DNA of 64,000 bases from Pseudomonas rustica (GTDB lineage: Bacteria > Pseudomonadota > Gammaproteobacteria > Pseudomonadales > Pseudomonadaceae): NCBI RefSeq assembly GCF_018336155.1, contig NZ_JAGYHF010000008.1, positions 296,054 to 360,053 on the forward strand. Reading direction: 5' to 3'. A model generated the notes under the pieces. It was given only the letters and a program-made list of their open reading frames with translations, searched no databases and had not been told where the DNA came from. Made by a program: the position numbers and the translations under genes. Below are positions 35,239 to 44,362 of the stretch, in pieces (within the stretch, counting starts at the first letter, position 1; the number at the start of each line of letters is the position of its first letter).

Positions 35239-35547
35239 GGAAGGTGTACCTCATCAGGCATCAATGGTGGTCAGCTGTTTCTGCGAACGGCTTGAGGATT
35301 TTTCGTCGCGACGTGGCCGGTGGAAGACCCGGAGGAGGGAAAGCGTCTGCAACATCATGTGACAAATGGTAGCAGGCTAAGCATCGGGATGAACCGATTC
35401 AGTGAAAAAAAGCCCGGATTTCTTGGATGAAATCGATGAAACAACGCGGATTCACGTTTCTTTGACAAACGCCTCACGGGGCTTTGACCGCCCAACGACG
35501 AAGCTACGGCTCCTATTCCTGAAGAATTCCGACACGGTCAGCTCAGC
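35239..35547. other. Divergent intergenic region, gluconate dehydrogenase / phosphatase
   Basis: 309 nt without a credible gene. It should contain both promoters, but I could not identify clear sigma-70 elements or a regulator site. No dispersed repeat is present. Confidence 0.6.
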
Positions 35548-36192
35548 ATGTCCCGAGTGCGTTTGTTTCCTGCTTTGTGTTTATCGCTTGTAGCGCTGTT
35601 GCACTGGATGCCGGCTCAGGCTGAGGCCGCCACCCCGGTGCGCCCGACTGAATGGGCGCAACCGGTTGAAGTGCAATACAACCTGTTTCAGATGTCACCG
35701 ACGCTCTACCGCAGTGCCTTGCCCGATAGTGGCGCGGTGCCGTTGCTGAAAAATCTCAAAGTCGCCACGGTGATTACCTTTTTGCCGGAATCCGACCAGA
35801 ACTGGCTGTCGGACTCCGACATCAATCAGGTGCAACTGCCTTACCGCACCAACCACGTCGACGATGCTGACGTGCTGAAAACCCTGCGCGCCATTCAGGC
35901 TGCCGAAGCCAACGGCCCAGTGTTGCTGCACTGCAAACACGGTTCCGACCGCACCGGATTGATGGCGGCGATGTACCGTGTGGTTGTGCAAGGCTGGAGC
36001 AAAGAAGACGCGCTGAGCGAAATGACCCAAGGCGGATTCGGCGAGAGTGGGCATTTCCGCGACAGCGTGCGCTACGTGATGCAGGCCGATGCTGACAAAC
36101 TGCGCACCGCGCTGGCCAATGGTGATTGCAGCACCAGCGCGTTCGCCACTTGCTCGATGAAGAGCTGGTTTCAGTCGGTCAATTTGAAGTGA
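35548..36192 (+). CDS. TpbA-like periplasmic dual-specificity/tyrosine phosphatase
   Basis: A 214-residue protein with a signal peptide (about residues 1–25, AQA) and a cysteine-phosphatase domain. The P-loop HCKHGSDRTG holds Cys129 and Arg135, and a candidate general acid is Asp105 in HVDDAD. It resembles TpbA of P. aeruginosa, which dephosphorylates the diguanylate cyclase TpbB in the periplasm. Here no diguanylate cyclase gene is adjacent. The 3' end overlaps the convergent M3 peptidase gene by 14 nt. The assignment to the PTP fold is firm; orthology to TpbA is less so. Confidence 0.85.
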   Translation: MSRVRLFPALCLSLVALLHWMPAQAEAATPVRPTEWAQPVEVQYNLFQMSPTLYRSALPDSGAVPLLKNLKVATVITFLPESDQNWLSDSDINQVQLPYRTNHVDDADVLKTLRAIQAAEANGPVLLHCKHGSDRTGLMAAMYRVVVQGWSKEDALSEMTQGGFGESGHFRDSVRYVMQADADKLRTALANGDCSTSAFATCSMKSWFQSVNLK

Positions 36193-38227
36193 CAGTGGTT
36201 GGATCGGGCGCGGTTTCAAACAGCTCCGCGCTGACGGGGCGCCCGAGAAATTTTTCCAGAGCACTCAGCAACGTCGGCGAGTCGCCGGAAAAAAATGCCT
36301 CGCGAAACGCCCGGCCGGTTTGCGGATTGAACACTCCGTCGTGCTCGAAGCGTTTGAACGCCTCGGTCGCCAGCACGCCCGACCATTTATAGGCGTACAC
36401 CGAAGCTTCATAACCGGTGACCAAATAGTCGAAGCTGTTGGCAAACCGGCAGTAGTCCGGCATTTGCAGTTCGGCAAACTGGCGCTGCACCCCATCGAAC
36501 ACCTGCGCAATGCTGCGGCCGTCGCCGTGGCGGTGGTGCAACTCGAAATCGAACAAAGCGCCCATCAGCAACATCCCGGTCGCTCGACTGGATTGCGCGC
36601 TCAAAGCCGTGAGCGCGGTGTTCACGCGCGCTTCAGACAGGCGCTCTGCGGTTTGATGATGCGCCGCCAGCCACAAGATAAATTCTCGCGACAAACACCA
36701 TTGCTCAAACAATTGCCCGGCGAATTCGGCGGTGTCGCGTGGGAACTGGGAAATGCCCGACAGGTTGTGATGCGGCGAGCGCGTCAGCACGTGTTGCAGG
36801 CAATGCCCGAATTCATGGAACAGCACCCGCAAATCCTGATGCGACAGCAGGCACGGGTGTTCGGGCGTGGGAGCGGTGAAGTTACTGGACAGCACGGCGA
36901 TCGGCGTCGACGCCCGACCTTCGGCATCGATTCGCCGATTGCGCACCGTGCCCGTCCAGGCATAGTCCGCAGCGTGTTTGCCCGCGTAAGGGTCGAGGTA
37001 GATATGCCCGATGGCTTGGCCATGCTCGCTGACTTCATAGAGGCGGACATGCTCATGCCAGCGATCAAACGTGCGCTGCTCGTGAATCGTGATGCCGAAC
37101 AAATGTTCGCTGAACCGGCATAACCGCTGCACGGTTGCGTCCAGCGGGAAATACTGCCGCAAGCCTTGCAGCGCGCCGTCCAGTTGCTGCACGCGTAACC
37201 GTTCGGCGAGGAATTCCTGATCCCAGGCCTGAATGGTTCCAAAGCCCTGCTGATCGGCGAACGCCTGCAGCGTTTTCGACTCTTGCTCCATCAGCGGTTT
37301 GGCTTGCGCGACTTGTCGCTGCAGGAAGGCGCTGACTTGCGCGGTGGAGGTGACCATCCGATCGTTGAGGCGCAGTTGCGCGTAGTTATCGAAACCGAGA
37401 ATTTCGGCTTTTTCGTGACGCAAGGTCAGCAGCAAACTCAATACCGGCTCGTTATCGAACTGATCCGCCTGCGGGCCTTGATCCGATGCGCGGGTGGTCC
37501 AGGCAATGAAATATTCCTCGCGCAAAGTGCGGTCGCGCGCGTACGTCATGATTTGGTGGCAGGTGTTTTGATCCAGCGTGAGTAGCCAGCCGTCGAGCCC
37601 GGCCTGTCTGGCCTTGAGTGCCAGTTGCGCCTGGCTGTGCGGGCTTAGACCGTCGAGCCGCGCGGCGTCGGTGATGTGTTTTGTCCATGCAGCGTTGGCG
37701 AGATCGATCTGGCTGGCGAACAGCTGTTCGAGCAGGCCGATGACGCGATTCAAACGGGCGAGTTTCTCCTGTTGCGCTGCGGGTAACTCAACCCCGGACA
37801 AGCGCAACCCGCGCAGGATTTTGGCCAGTGACGCTTTGCGTGAAGCATCGAAATGGACGGCGACCGCACTGTCTTCCAAGCGTTGAAACGTACGGAACAA
37901 CGGCACGCTCGCCAACGTGTCAGTCCGGTATTGCCCGGCGATCTGGTTGCACTGCGCGCTGGCTTTTTCCCACGCGCTGTCGGCGGATTTGCCCATCGAC
38001 AGGTATTCGATCACCGCCATGGCTTCAGCCAATGTGGCATCAGCTTCATCGACGGCTAGGATCAGATCGTCCCAGTTCGGCTGCTCGGTCTGGCTGGCGA
38101 TTACTTGTTCAATGATCAGTTGGTTGTTGGCCACAATCGTTGTGATCGCAGGCACCAGATGTTCAGCGCGCACGGTTGACCACGGCGGCAGCGTCCAGCG
38201 TTGTAACAGCGGATTGGAGTCAGGCAT
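36179..38227 (-). CDS. Second M3-family oligopeptidase (PrlC paralogue)
   Basis: A 682-residue thimet-type zinc metallopeptidase with the active-site LFHEFGHCLQHVL in the C-terminal half and the M3 N-terminal helical part (NPLLQRWTLPPWSTVRAEHL). It is clearly related to the gene at 38631–40682, with the same length, the same opening pattern and the same HEFGH. It likely cleaves cytosolic oligopeptides; no signal peptide. It follows the YheV gene by 113 nt that include a perfect hairpin. Duplication followed by divergence is inferred. AAGGA lies 7 nt before the ATG. Confidence 0.9.
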   Translation of the reverse strand: MPDSNPLLQRWTLPPWSTVRAEHLVPAITTIVANNQLIIEQVIASQTEQPNWDDLILAVDEADATLAEAMAVIEYLSMGKSADSAWEKASAQCNQIAGQYRTDTLASVPLFRTFQRLEDSAVAVHFDASRKASLAKILRGLRLSGVELPAAQQEKLARLNRVIGLLEQLFASQIDLANAAWTKHITDAARLDGLSPHSQAQLALKARQAGLDGWLLTLDQNTCHQIMTYARDRTLREEYFIAWTTRASDQGPQADQFDNEPVLSLLLTLRHEKAEILGFDNYAQLRLNDRMVTSTAQVSAFLQRQVAQAKPLMEQESKTLQAFADQQGFGTIQAWDQEFLAERLRVQQLDGALQGLRQYFPLDATVQRLCRFSEHLFGITIHEQRTFDRWHEHVRLYEVSEHGQAIGHIYLDPYAGKHAADYAWTGTVRNRRIDAEGRASTPIAVLSSNFTAPTPEHPCLLSHQDLRVLFHEFGHCLQHVLTRSPHHNLSGISQFPRDTAEFAGQLFEQWCLSREFILWLAAHHQTAERLSEARVNTALTALSAQSSRATGMLLMGALFDFELHHRHGDGRSIAQVFDGVQRQFAELQMPDYCRFANSFDYLVTGYEASVYAYKWSGVLATEAFKRFEHDGVFNPQTGRAFREAFFSGDSPTLLSALEKFLGRPVSAELFETAPDPTTVTSN

Positions 38228-38300
38228 GGCGTCTTCCTTGAGGGATGGCTGAAAGAGCCAGCCTAATCAGGAAGCGCGGGGGAAGGGCGGTACATAGTTA

Positions 38301-38332
38301 CCACCTTTCACCGCCAAAACGGTGAAAGGTGG
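38301..38332. repeat. Perfect 13-bp hairpin between yheV and the second M3 peptidase
   Basis: CCACCTTTCACCG and CGGTGAAAGGTGG pair perfectly around a six-base loop. No T tract follows on the minus strand, so it is not a standard terminator; it could stabilise or partly end the prlC–yheV message. Confidence 0.75.
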
Positions 38333-38340
38333 GTGACACG

Positions 38341-38634
38341 TCAGTGTTGCTCGTCAGGCTTTTTCTTCAGCTTCGGGTTGGGGAAAAACTGTACGGCTTG
38401 CACGGTTTTGTCCGGCGCAGGTTTGCTGATAGCGCTGGTGTTGACCCGCGTGCCCAGTTCTTTCGGCACCGACAACCCTTGCTCGTTGAGCGTGTCGGAG
38501 TAACCGCAAGCCACACATTCTCGGTGCGGCACGCTGTCTTCGTTCCACATCATCAACTTGTCCGGCTCGCTGCACGCCGGGCAGACCGCCCCGGCGATAA
38601 AGCGTTTTTTGGTAATCACAGGCCCCTCACTCAT
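38341..38634 (-). CDS. YheV-family zinc-ribbon protein
   Basis: A 97-residue protein with two CxxC knuckles, CPAC (residues 18–21) and CVAC in HRECVACGYSD, arranged as a zinc ribbon, followed by a Pro/Lys-rich tail. It matches the YheV family of unknown function. Its ATG overlaps the prlC stop (ATGA), so it is translationally coupled to the oligopeptidase. A similar prlC–yheV pair is found in P. aeruginosa (from memory PA0067–PA0068). Confidence 0.88.
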   Translation of the reverse strand: MSEGPVITKKRFIAGAVCPACSEPDKLMMWNEDSVPHRECVACGYSDTLNEQGLSVPKELGTRVNTSAISKPAPDKTVQAVQFFPNPKLKKKPDEQH

Positions 38635-40682
38635 GCTGCCGCGTCCTCACTCAGGCCGCTGTGGCGCAACAGTGCGTCAATCGACGGCTCACGCCCACGG
38701 AAGTCGACGAACAGCACCATCGGTGCCTGCGAACCGCCGCGCGCCAGAATCGCTTCGCGAAAGGCGCGACCGGTTTCTGCGTTGAGCACGCCGTCTTCTT
38801 CGAACTTCGAGAAGGCATCGGCCGACAACACTTCAGCCCACTTGTAGCTGTAGTAACCGGCCGCATAACCGCCGGCGAAGATGTGCGCGAAGCTGTTCGG
38901 GAAGCGGTTGTAGGCTGGCGGACGCATCACCGACACCTCGTCGCGGATACCTTCGAGTACCTGCGCAACGCTGCGGCCGTCACCGTGGGTGGCGTGCAGT
39001 TCGAAGTCGAACAGCGAGAACTCCAGCTGACGCACCATCATCAGGCCGGACTGGAAGTTCTTCGCCGCGAGCATTTTTTCCAGCAGATCCTGCGGCAGCG
39101 GCTCGCCGCTTTCGTAGTGAGCGGAAATCAGCGCGAGGCCTTCCGGCTCCCAGCACCAGTTTTCCATGAACTGACTTGGCAGCTCGACCGCGTCCCACGC
39201 CACACCGTTGATCCCGGAAACACCGGCGTGATCAACGCGGGTCAGCAGGTGATGCAGGCCATGGCCGAACTCGTGAAAAAGCGTGGTCACTTCATCGTGG
39301 GTCAGCAGCGCAGGCTTGCCGCTGTCAGCCGGGGTGAAGTTACACACCAGATTGGCCACCGGGCTTTGCAGCACGCCGTCGATGGTGCGGCGACGGTCGC
39401 GGGCGCCGTCCATCCATGCACCGCCACGCTTGTTGGCGCGGGCGTAGAGGTCGAAGAAGAAGCGGCCGACGTGCTGGCCGTTTTCCTTGATCTCGAACAG
39501 GCGAACGTCCGGGTGCCAGGTGTCAAAGCCTTTCTGTTCGGCGATTTCGATGCCGTACAGGCGCTGAACAATGGCGAACAGACCGCCCAGGACTTTATCG
39601 ATCGGGAAGTAGGCGCGCAGGGTTTCCTGAGCAACGCTGTAGCGTTGTTCGCGAAGTTTTTCACCGTAGAAACCGCTGTCCCAGCTTTGCAGATCGGCGC
39701 AGCCCTGTTCGGCGGCGTAAGCGCGCAGCTGTTGCAGATCTTGTGCGGCGAACGGTTTGCTGCGCTTGGCCAGGTCGCGCAGGAAGCTCAGTACCTGATC
39801 GCTGGATTCAGCCATTTTCGTCGCCAGGCTCAGTTCGGAGAAGCTGGCGAAACCCAGCAGCCTGGCCAGTTCCTGACGCAGGTCGAGGATCTCTTCCATC
39901 ACCGGGCCGTTATCGTTCTGGCCGGCGTTCGGGCCTTGATCCGAGGCGCGGGTGCAGTAGGCGGCGTAGACTTCTTCACGCAGCGCACGGTCTTGCGCGT
40001 AGGTCATCACCGCGTAGTAGCTCGGGAATTCCAGGGTGATCAGCCAGCCGTCGAGGCCTTTGGCCTGAGCGGCGGCGGCCATTTGCGCCTTGGCCGAATC
40101 GGTCAGGCCGGCAAGGGCGGCTTCGTCGCTGACGTGCTTGGTCCACGCCTGAGTGGCGTCGAGCAGTTGGTTGGAGAAGCGGCTGCCGAGCTCGGACAGT
40201 TTGCTCTGCACTTCGGCGTAGCGTTTCTGTTCGGCTTCCGGCAGGTCGATACCCGACAGACGGAAGTCACGCAGAGCGTGTTCCAGAATAGTCTTCTGCG
40301 CCACGTCGAAACCGGCGGCTTCCGGGCTGTTGGCCAGGGCTTCAAACGCCTGGAACAGTTCGCGGTTCTGGCCCATCTCGGTGGAGTAGGCGCTCAAGGC
40401 TGGCAGGCACGACTCGTAGGCTTCACGCAATTCCGCGCTGTTGCACACGGCGTTAAGGTGGCTGACCGGGCTCCAGGCGGCGCCGAGGCGATCATTGAGC
40501 TCGTCCATCGCCAACACCAGCCCGGCCCAGGTAGGGTTCTGAACCTGAGTCTTGAGGATTTCGGCGATGGCGGCGCGGTTGTCGGCCAGGATGGTTTCAA
40601 TGGCTGGCAGGACGTGTTCGGCACGGATCGTGGAGAACGGTGGCAGGTCGTAGGACTGCAGCAGAGGGTTGTTCACGCTCAC
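38631..40682 (-). CDS. prlC: Oligopeptidase A (PrlC)
   Basis: A 683-residue M3 metallopeptidase with LFHEFGHGLHHLL (zinc His pair and catalytic Glu) and the downstream zinc Glu region. It degrades short peptides, including cleaved signal peptides. Three in-frame GTG codons occur at the 5' end (40691, 40682, 40676); the one at 40682 is 8 nt after AAGG and gives MSVNNPLLQSYDLPP. No ATG fits. Divergent from the gamma-carbonic anhydrase gene across 88 nt, and coupled to yheV at its 3' end. Confidence 0.95.
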   Translation of the reverse strand: MSVNNPLLQSYDLPPFSTIRAEHVLPAIETILADNRAAIAEILKTQVQNPTWAGLVLAMDELNDRLGAAWSPVSHLNAVCNSAELREAYESCLPALSAYSTEMGQNRELFQAFEALANSPEAAGFDVAQKTILEHALRDFRLSGIDLPEAEQKRYAEVQSKLSELGSRFSNQLLDATQAWTKHVSDEAALAGLTDSAKAQMAAAAQAKGLDGWLITLEFPSYYAVMTYAQDRALREEVYAAYCTRASDQGPNAGQNDNGPVMEEILDLRQELARLLGFASFSELSLATKMAESSDQVLSFLRDLAKRSKPFAAQDLQQLRAYAAEQGCADLQSWDSGFYGEKLREQRYSVAQETLRAYFPIDKVLGGLFAIVQRLYGIEIAEQKGFDTWHPDVRLFEIKENGQHVGRFFFDLYARANKRGGAWMDGARDRRRTIDGVLQSPVANLVCNFTPADSGKPALLTHDEVTTLFHEFGHGLHHLLTRVDHAGVSGINGVAWDAVELPSQFMENWCWEPEGLALISAHYESGEPLPQDLLEKMLAAKNFQSGLMMVRQLEFSLFDFELHATHGDGRSVAQVLEGIRDEVSVMRPPAYNRFPNSFAHIFAGGYAAGYYSYKWAEVLSADAFSKFEEDGVLNAETGRAFREAILARGGSQAPMVLFVDFRGREPSIDALLRHSGLSEDAAA

Positions 40683-40770
40683 GGTTGGCACCTTGGCTGG
40701 GGAAACATTGCCCCATCTTAATTACAATCGGCATTCACCGCAGCTATCGGCGACAGAGAGAGAAATTATC

Positions 40771-41316
40771 GTGTCCGTTCGCAAGTACCAGAATCACACC
40801 CCCAGCCTGAGCAAAGGCGCGTTTGTCGACCGCTCGGCGGTGGTGATCGGCGATGTGGAAATTGGCGAAGACAGCTCGGTCTGGCCGCTGACCGTGATCC
40901 GTGGCGACATGCACCGCATCCGCATCGGTGCGCGCACCAGCGTGCAGGACGGCTGCGTGTTGCACATCACCCACGCCGGCCCGTTCAACCCTGACGGCTT
41001 TCCGCTGCTGATCGGCGACGACGTGACCATCGCCCACAAAGTCATGCTGCACGGCTGCAGCGTCGGCTGCCGCGTGCTGATCGGCATGGGCAGCATCGTC
41101 ATGGACGGCGCGGTGGTTGAAGACGACGTGATCATCGGCGCCGGCAGCCTGGTGCCGCCGGGCAAGCGCCTTGAAAGCGGCTTCCTGTATGTCGGTAGCC
41201 CGGTGAAACAGATCCGCCCGTTGAGCGACAAGGAACGCGCTTTCTTCACTTACAGCGCGGCCAATTACGTGAAGCTCAAGGATCTGCATCTGGCCGAAGG
41301 CTACGACACACTCTGA
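40771..41316 (+). CDS. Gamma-carbonic anhydrase family protein
   Basis: A 181-residue left-handed beta-helix protein made of hexapeptide repeats (VVIGDVEIGEDSSVWP onwards). The metal-site His appear in LHITHAG and IAHKVMLHG. It is of the YrdA/PaaY type; whether it hydrates CO2 is uncertain for this subfamily. The start is a GTG at 40771 (MSVRKYQNHTPS). Divergent from prlC and followed 29 nt later by a HAD phosphatase. Confidence 0.9.
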   Translation: MSVRKYQNHTPSLSKGAFVDRSAVVIGDVEIGEDSSVWPLTVIRGDMHRIRIGARTSVQDGCVLHITHAGPFNPDGFPLLIGDDVTIAHKVMLHGCSVGCRVLIGMGSIVMDGAVVEDDVIIGAGSLVPPGKRLESGFLYVGSPVKQIRPLSDKERAFFTYSAANYVKLKDLHLAEGYDTL

Positions 41317-41345
41317 ATCGAATTGGCGACTGCCCAGGAATTACC

Positions 41346-41996
41346 ATGCATTACCAAACAGTACTGTTTGACCTCGATGGCACCCTCACCGACCCGCGTG
41401 AAGGCATCACCCGCTCCATTCAGTTTGCCTTGGCCAAACTTGGCATCGATGAGCCGGACCTGACCAAGCTCGAACACTTCATCGGCCCGCCGCTGTTGCA
41501 GGCATTCATGCAGTTCTACGATTTTGATGAGGCTAAAGCGTGGGAGGCGGTGAATTTCTATCGCGAGCGCTTCAAGGTCACCGGTCTGTATGAAAACCGC
41601 GTGTTTGATGGCGTTACACCGTTGCTGGAAACCCTCGGTGGCCAAGGTCGGCAGCTGTATATCGCGACGTCGAAGCCGTGGATATTCGCCCGCGAGATCG
41701 CCCGGCACTTTGATTTCGCCCGGCACTTCAAAGTGATTTACGGCAGCGAACTGGATGGCACCCGCACCAATAAGGTTGAGTTGATTGCGCACCTGATGAA
41801 AGAAGAGGGGCTGGATCCGGCGAATACGCTGATGATCGGCGACCGTAAGCACGACCTGATTGGCGCACGCAGCAATGGCCTGGATGCGGCGGCGGTCGGT
41901 TATGGATTTGGCAGTTTTGAAGAGCTGAATGCCGAGGCGCCGGCTTATCACTTTGAAACGCTGGATGAGTTACATCAGGCGTTTTTGCGGCGCTGA
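41346..41996 (+). CDS. HAD-superfamily phosphatase (Gph/PGP-like)
   Basis: A 216-residue HAD hydrolase with motif I DLDGTLTDP (nucleophile Asp), motif II Ser/Thr in IATSKP, and motif III/IV MIGDRKHDLIGA. The helical cap between motifs I and II places it in subclass I with phosphoglycolate phosphatases. The substrate is unknown. It probably shares a transcript with the gamma-carbonic anhydrase gene. A REPIN-like hairpin starts 11 nt after its stop. Confidence 0.9.
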   Translation: MHYQTVLFDLDGTLTDPREGITRSIQFALAKLGIDEPDLTKLEHFIGPPLLQAFMQFYDFDEAKAWEAVNFYRERFKVTGLYENRVFDGVTPLLETLGGQGRQLYIATSKPWIFAREIARHFDFARHFKVIYGSELDGTRTNKVELIAHLMKEEGLDPANTLMIGDRKHDLIGARSNGLDAAAVGYGFGSFEELNAEAPAYHFETLDELHQAFLRR

Positions 41997-42006
41997 TCAG
42001 TCAGTC

Positions 42007-42072
42007 TTCGCGAGCAAGCCCGCTTCCACATTTGGAATGCATTCCCCCTGTGGAAGCGGGCTTGCTCGCGAA
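42007..42072. repeat. REPIN-type palindrome, shorter variant
   Basis: TTCGCGAGCAAGCCCGCTTC and its inverse flank an 18–20 nt spacer. The outer arms are as in 8074–8148, but the inner arms end in CCACA. It separates the convergent HAD phosphatase and aminopeptidase genes. Confidence 0.9.
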
Positions 42073-42096
42073 AGGGCCGGCCTAGCCAATGCAAAA

Positions 42097-43173
42097 TCAG
42101 GATTCCGCCAATGCCTTGAGCGCCGCCTTACGCTCAGTCACCGGCAACCCACCCAACCGCTCAACCTCGGCATAAAACCTCAGCCAATCTCCCCCGACCT
42201 GTTTGAACAACGCCGAAAACGCCGGCACCCACTGGTCGTACAGGCCAAACGGCAACAACCGCGCATTGTTCAGCGGCGCATTCACCCAAGCGTCATAGCG
42301 CTTATCCCCGGCCCACTGGCTGTCGCGCATCACCCGATAATCCCGGCGAAACTGCTCGAACTCCGCCGCTTTACGTTCGCGCATCTGCTCAGCCGGTAAT
42401 GGCTGTGCATACAGCTTCTCCAGCCGTGATCGCACATCCAGCACCAGCTCAATGAATTGATCCCGCTGCTGCAACCGCGAGTCGGTATCCGCCGGCAACC
42501 CGCGAAACGCGCGCCATTGCCGCGTGCCTTCCTGTTCGACGAAAGTGGCGAAGGACTCGTTGAACTCGGTGTCGTCCTTCACATAAAAGCGTTGATGCGC
42601 CAGTTCATGAAAGATCAGCGTGGCCAGGCGTTCGTCGCCCCAGCCCATCATCGTGTTGATGATCGGGTCGTTGAACCAGCCCAGCGTCGAATAGGCCTCG
42701 ACGCCGCCAATCGATACGTCCATGCCCTGCAAGCGCTGGATCGCCGCCTCGCCTCGCGCCGCGCCTTGGCTGTAATAGCCGCGATAAGCCACACACCCGG
42801 CAATCGGGAAGCAATGGTTCTGCGGCGTCAGGGAAAACTCCTGAGTGGCGAACACATTCCACACCACGAACGGCCGGCCAATGTCGGCGTACAGGCGATA
42901 GCTTTGGTTATCGGGCAGGTGCAGATGTTCGCTGGCGAAAGCACGAGCCTTTTGCGATTGGCTCAGGTGTGCGCGCAACTTCGCATCGCGGCCCGGGTCG
43001 GCAATCACCTCGGCCACTGGCTCGCGCGCCCGCAGCAGTTGCAGCTGACCGCTGGCTAACTGGCTGTAATAGCTGACGCTGGCGCAACCGTTGAGCAACA
43101 AAAACATCACACCCGGAAACAAAATCCGAAAAACGCGATCAAGTAACCCATGGCTTGCAAACGGCCTGATCAC
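42097..43173 (-). CDS. Putative aminopeptidase lipoprotein (DUF2265-type)
   Basis: A 358-residue protein with a lipoprotein signal (lipobox LLNGC near residue 30) and a zinc-metallopeptidase motif FHELAHQ followed 18 residues later by NESFATFVEQEG, the HExxH…E arrangement. It belongs to a family annotated as putative aminopeptidases, anchored in the envelope. The chosen GTG (43171–43173) is 9 nt after a GGGGGG run; an upstream ATG/GTG frame to 43206 would add 11 residues. Divergent from two small lipoproteins. Confidence 0.83.
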   Translation of the reverse strand: MIRPFASHGLLDRVFRILFPGVMFLLLNGCASVSYYSQLASGQLQLLRAREPVAEVIADPGRDAKLRAHLSQSQKARAFASEHLHLPDNQSYRLYADIGRPFVVWNVFATQEFSLTPQNHCFPIAGCVAYRGYYSQGAARGEAAIQRLQGMDVSIGGVEAYSTLGWFNDPIINTMMGWGDERLATLIFHELAHQRFYVKDDTEFNESFATFVEQEGTRQWRAFRGLPADTDSRLQQRDQFIELVLDVRSRLEKLYAQPLPAEQMRERKAAEFEQFRRDYRVMRDSQWAGDKRYDAWVNAPLNNARLLPFGLYDQWVPAFSALFKQVGGDWLRFYAEVERLGGLPVTERKAALKALAES

Positions 43174-43233
43174 AATAAGAAATCCCCCCGGAGAGTCTGC
43201 TCGCAAGACTATCCCGCCTTAAGGAGCACCGCT

Positions 43234-43656
43234 ATGCGCATGTTGATGCTGACGGGAGGCCTGCTGACGCTGGCCGGTTGTGCCAATTTCGGAATGCCCG
43301 ACCCTGACCCCTCACAAGCCTGGATCGATCTCGATGCCCGGCAACAGGACACGACTCTGCAAGCGCTGAAGGTCGACAGCCAGGCCGCGATTGATAAACG
43401 CTATTTTGAAGTCGAGCCCGGCAGCCATGAATTGAAGGTGCGCTATCAGTTTCCGGTCGACGCCAGCAACATCGGCCCTGATGCCGAACCGCTGTGGCGC
43501 GATTGCCAGTTGAACTTGAAATTCAAGGATTTCAACGCCGGCCAACGCTATCAGTTGCAGGCGGGCAGTATTGGTTTCCGGCCATGGGCCAAACTTTATG
43601 ATGAGCAGCGCAAAGTCGTCGGGCAGGGCACACCGGCGGGCTGCCAGAAGACCTGA
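43234..43656 (+). CDS. Small lipoprotein, first of a tandem pair
   Basis: A 140-residue lipoprotein (lipobox LAGC near residue 15) with AAGGAG 8 nt before the ATG. The mature part has a conserved EPGSHELKVRY and a C-terminal FNAGQRYQLQAGS…PWAKLYD segment that recur in the next gene. The family is unknown to me, probably an outer-membrane-anchored beta-sandwich protein. It is divergent from the aminopeptidase lipoprotein gene and 40 nt ahead of its paralogue. Confidence 0.83.
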   Translation: MRMLMLTGGLLTLAGCANFGMPDPDPSQAWIDLDARQQDTTLQALKVDSQAAIDKRYFEVEPGSHELKVRYQFPVDASNIGPDAEPLWRDCQLNLKFKDFNAGQRYQLQAGSIGFRPWAKLYDEQRKVVGQGTPAGCQKT

Positions 43657-43696
43657 TCGGCGGTATGCTGGCTGTCCACATCAAAGGACATTGATC

Positions 43697-44116
43697 ATGC
43701 GCAGGTTGACGTTGTTGCTGGTAGGAAGTGTGCTTGCCGGCTGTCAGAGCCCGCTGCCAGCGGTCGATCCACAGATGGCCTGGGTCGATTTTTCGATGCC
43801 GACACCCGGCGGCAAAGTGTTGCTGGCTGAACGCCTGGATAATCAGCGTCTACGCGATGGGCGTTTTTTCCAGGTCACGCCGGGCAGCCATGAATTGACG
43901 GTGCGCTTCGATTTCGAGATTTTCGGCGGCGGTCAGGGCATGGATACCGATCCGCAGGAACGCTTGTGTTACATGACCGTACCCTATGACCACTTCGAAG
44001 CCGGGCAACGCTACCGGCTCGAAGCACGGTCGCTGGCCTTCACGCCAAGCGCCCGGTTGATCAATCGTCAGGGGCAGATCGTTGCCGAAGAACGGCAGAT
44101 CAACTGCGTGCCGTAA
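43697..44116 (+). CDS. Small lipoprotein, second of a tandem pair
   Basis: A 139-residue lipoprotein (lipobox LAGC near residue 15). It matches its neighbour at TPGSHELTVRFDFEI, CYMTVPYDHFEAGQRYRLEA and ARLINRQGQIVAEE, so the two arose by tandem duplication. AAAGGA precedes the ATG by about 8 nt. The frame is open back into the previous gene, but the lipoprotein signal fixes the start. It converges with a DUF1161 gene 6 nt away. Confidence 0.83.
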   Translation: MRRLTLLLVGSVLAGCQSPLPAVDPQMAWVDFSMPTPGGKVLLAERLDNQRLRDGRFFQVTPGSHELTVRFDFEIFGGGQGMDTDPQERLCYMTVPYDHFEAGQRYRLEARSLAFTPSARLINRQGQIVAEERQINCVP

Positions 44117-44122
44117 GCGTTA

Positions 44123-44362
44123 TCAGGAGTCGTTCTTCTGATAGATGATCGCTTTGGTGCCGTTCTCGCACGAACCCACCACCATGGCGATATCGTGTTT
44201 GGCCGCCTCTTCCTTGCTGACAATTTCCAGCGTGTACGAAGGCACGGCTTTGGCCTGGATCTTGATCTCGATTTCTTTTCTCAGTTCTTCGCAGTCTTTC
44301 GGTGCCGCAACAACCGAAGTGGCCAATGCACTGCAGAGGATGGCCAAGCCAATACGTTTCAT
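44123..44362 (-). CDS. DUF1161 family periplasmic protein (copy 1)
   Basis: A 79-residue protein with a signal peptide (about residues 1–20) and a compact domain with two conserved Cys (DCEELRKEIEIKI … GSCENGTKAIIY), expected to form a disulfide. It matches the DUF1161 family of unknown function. A second member lies at 46428–46652. The two domains share CEEL…EI..K…SYTLEIV / SYSLEIV and the VG(S/T)CE-GTK motif. Confidence 0.85.
   Translation of the reverse strand: MKRIGLAILCSALATSVVAAPKDCEELRKEIEIKIQAKAVPSYTLEIVSKEEAAKHDIAMVVGSCENGTKAIIYQKNDS

Noticed and set aside
38661..40721. 686-codon frame antisense to prlC
   Set aside because: Same length as prlC and fully opposite it; a frame shadow.
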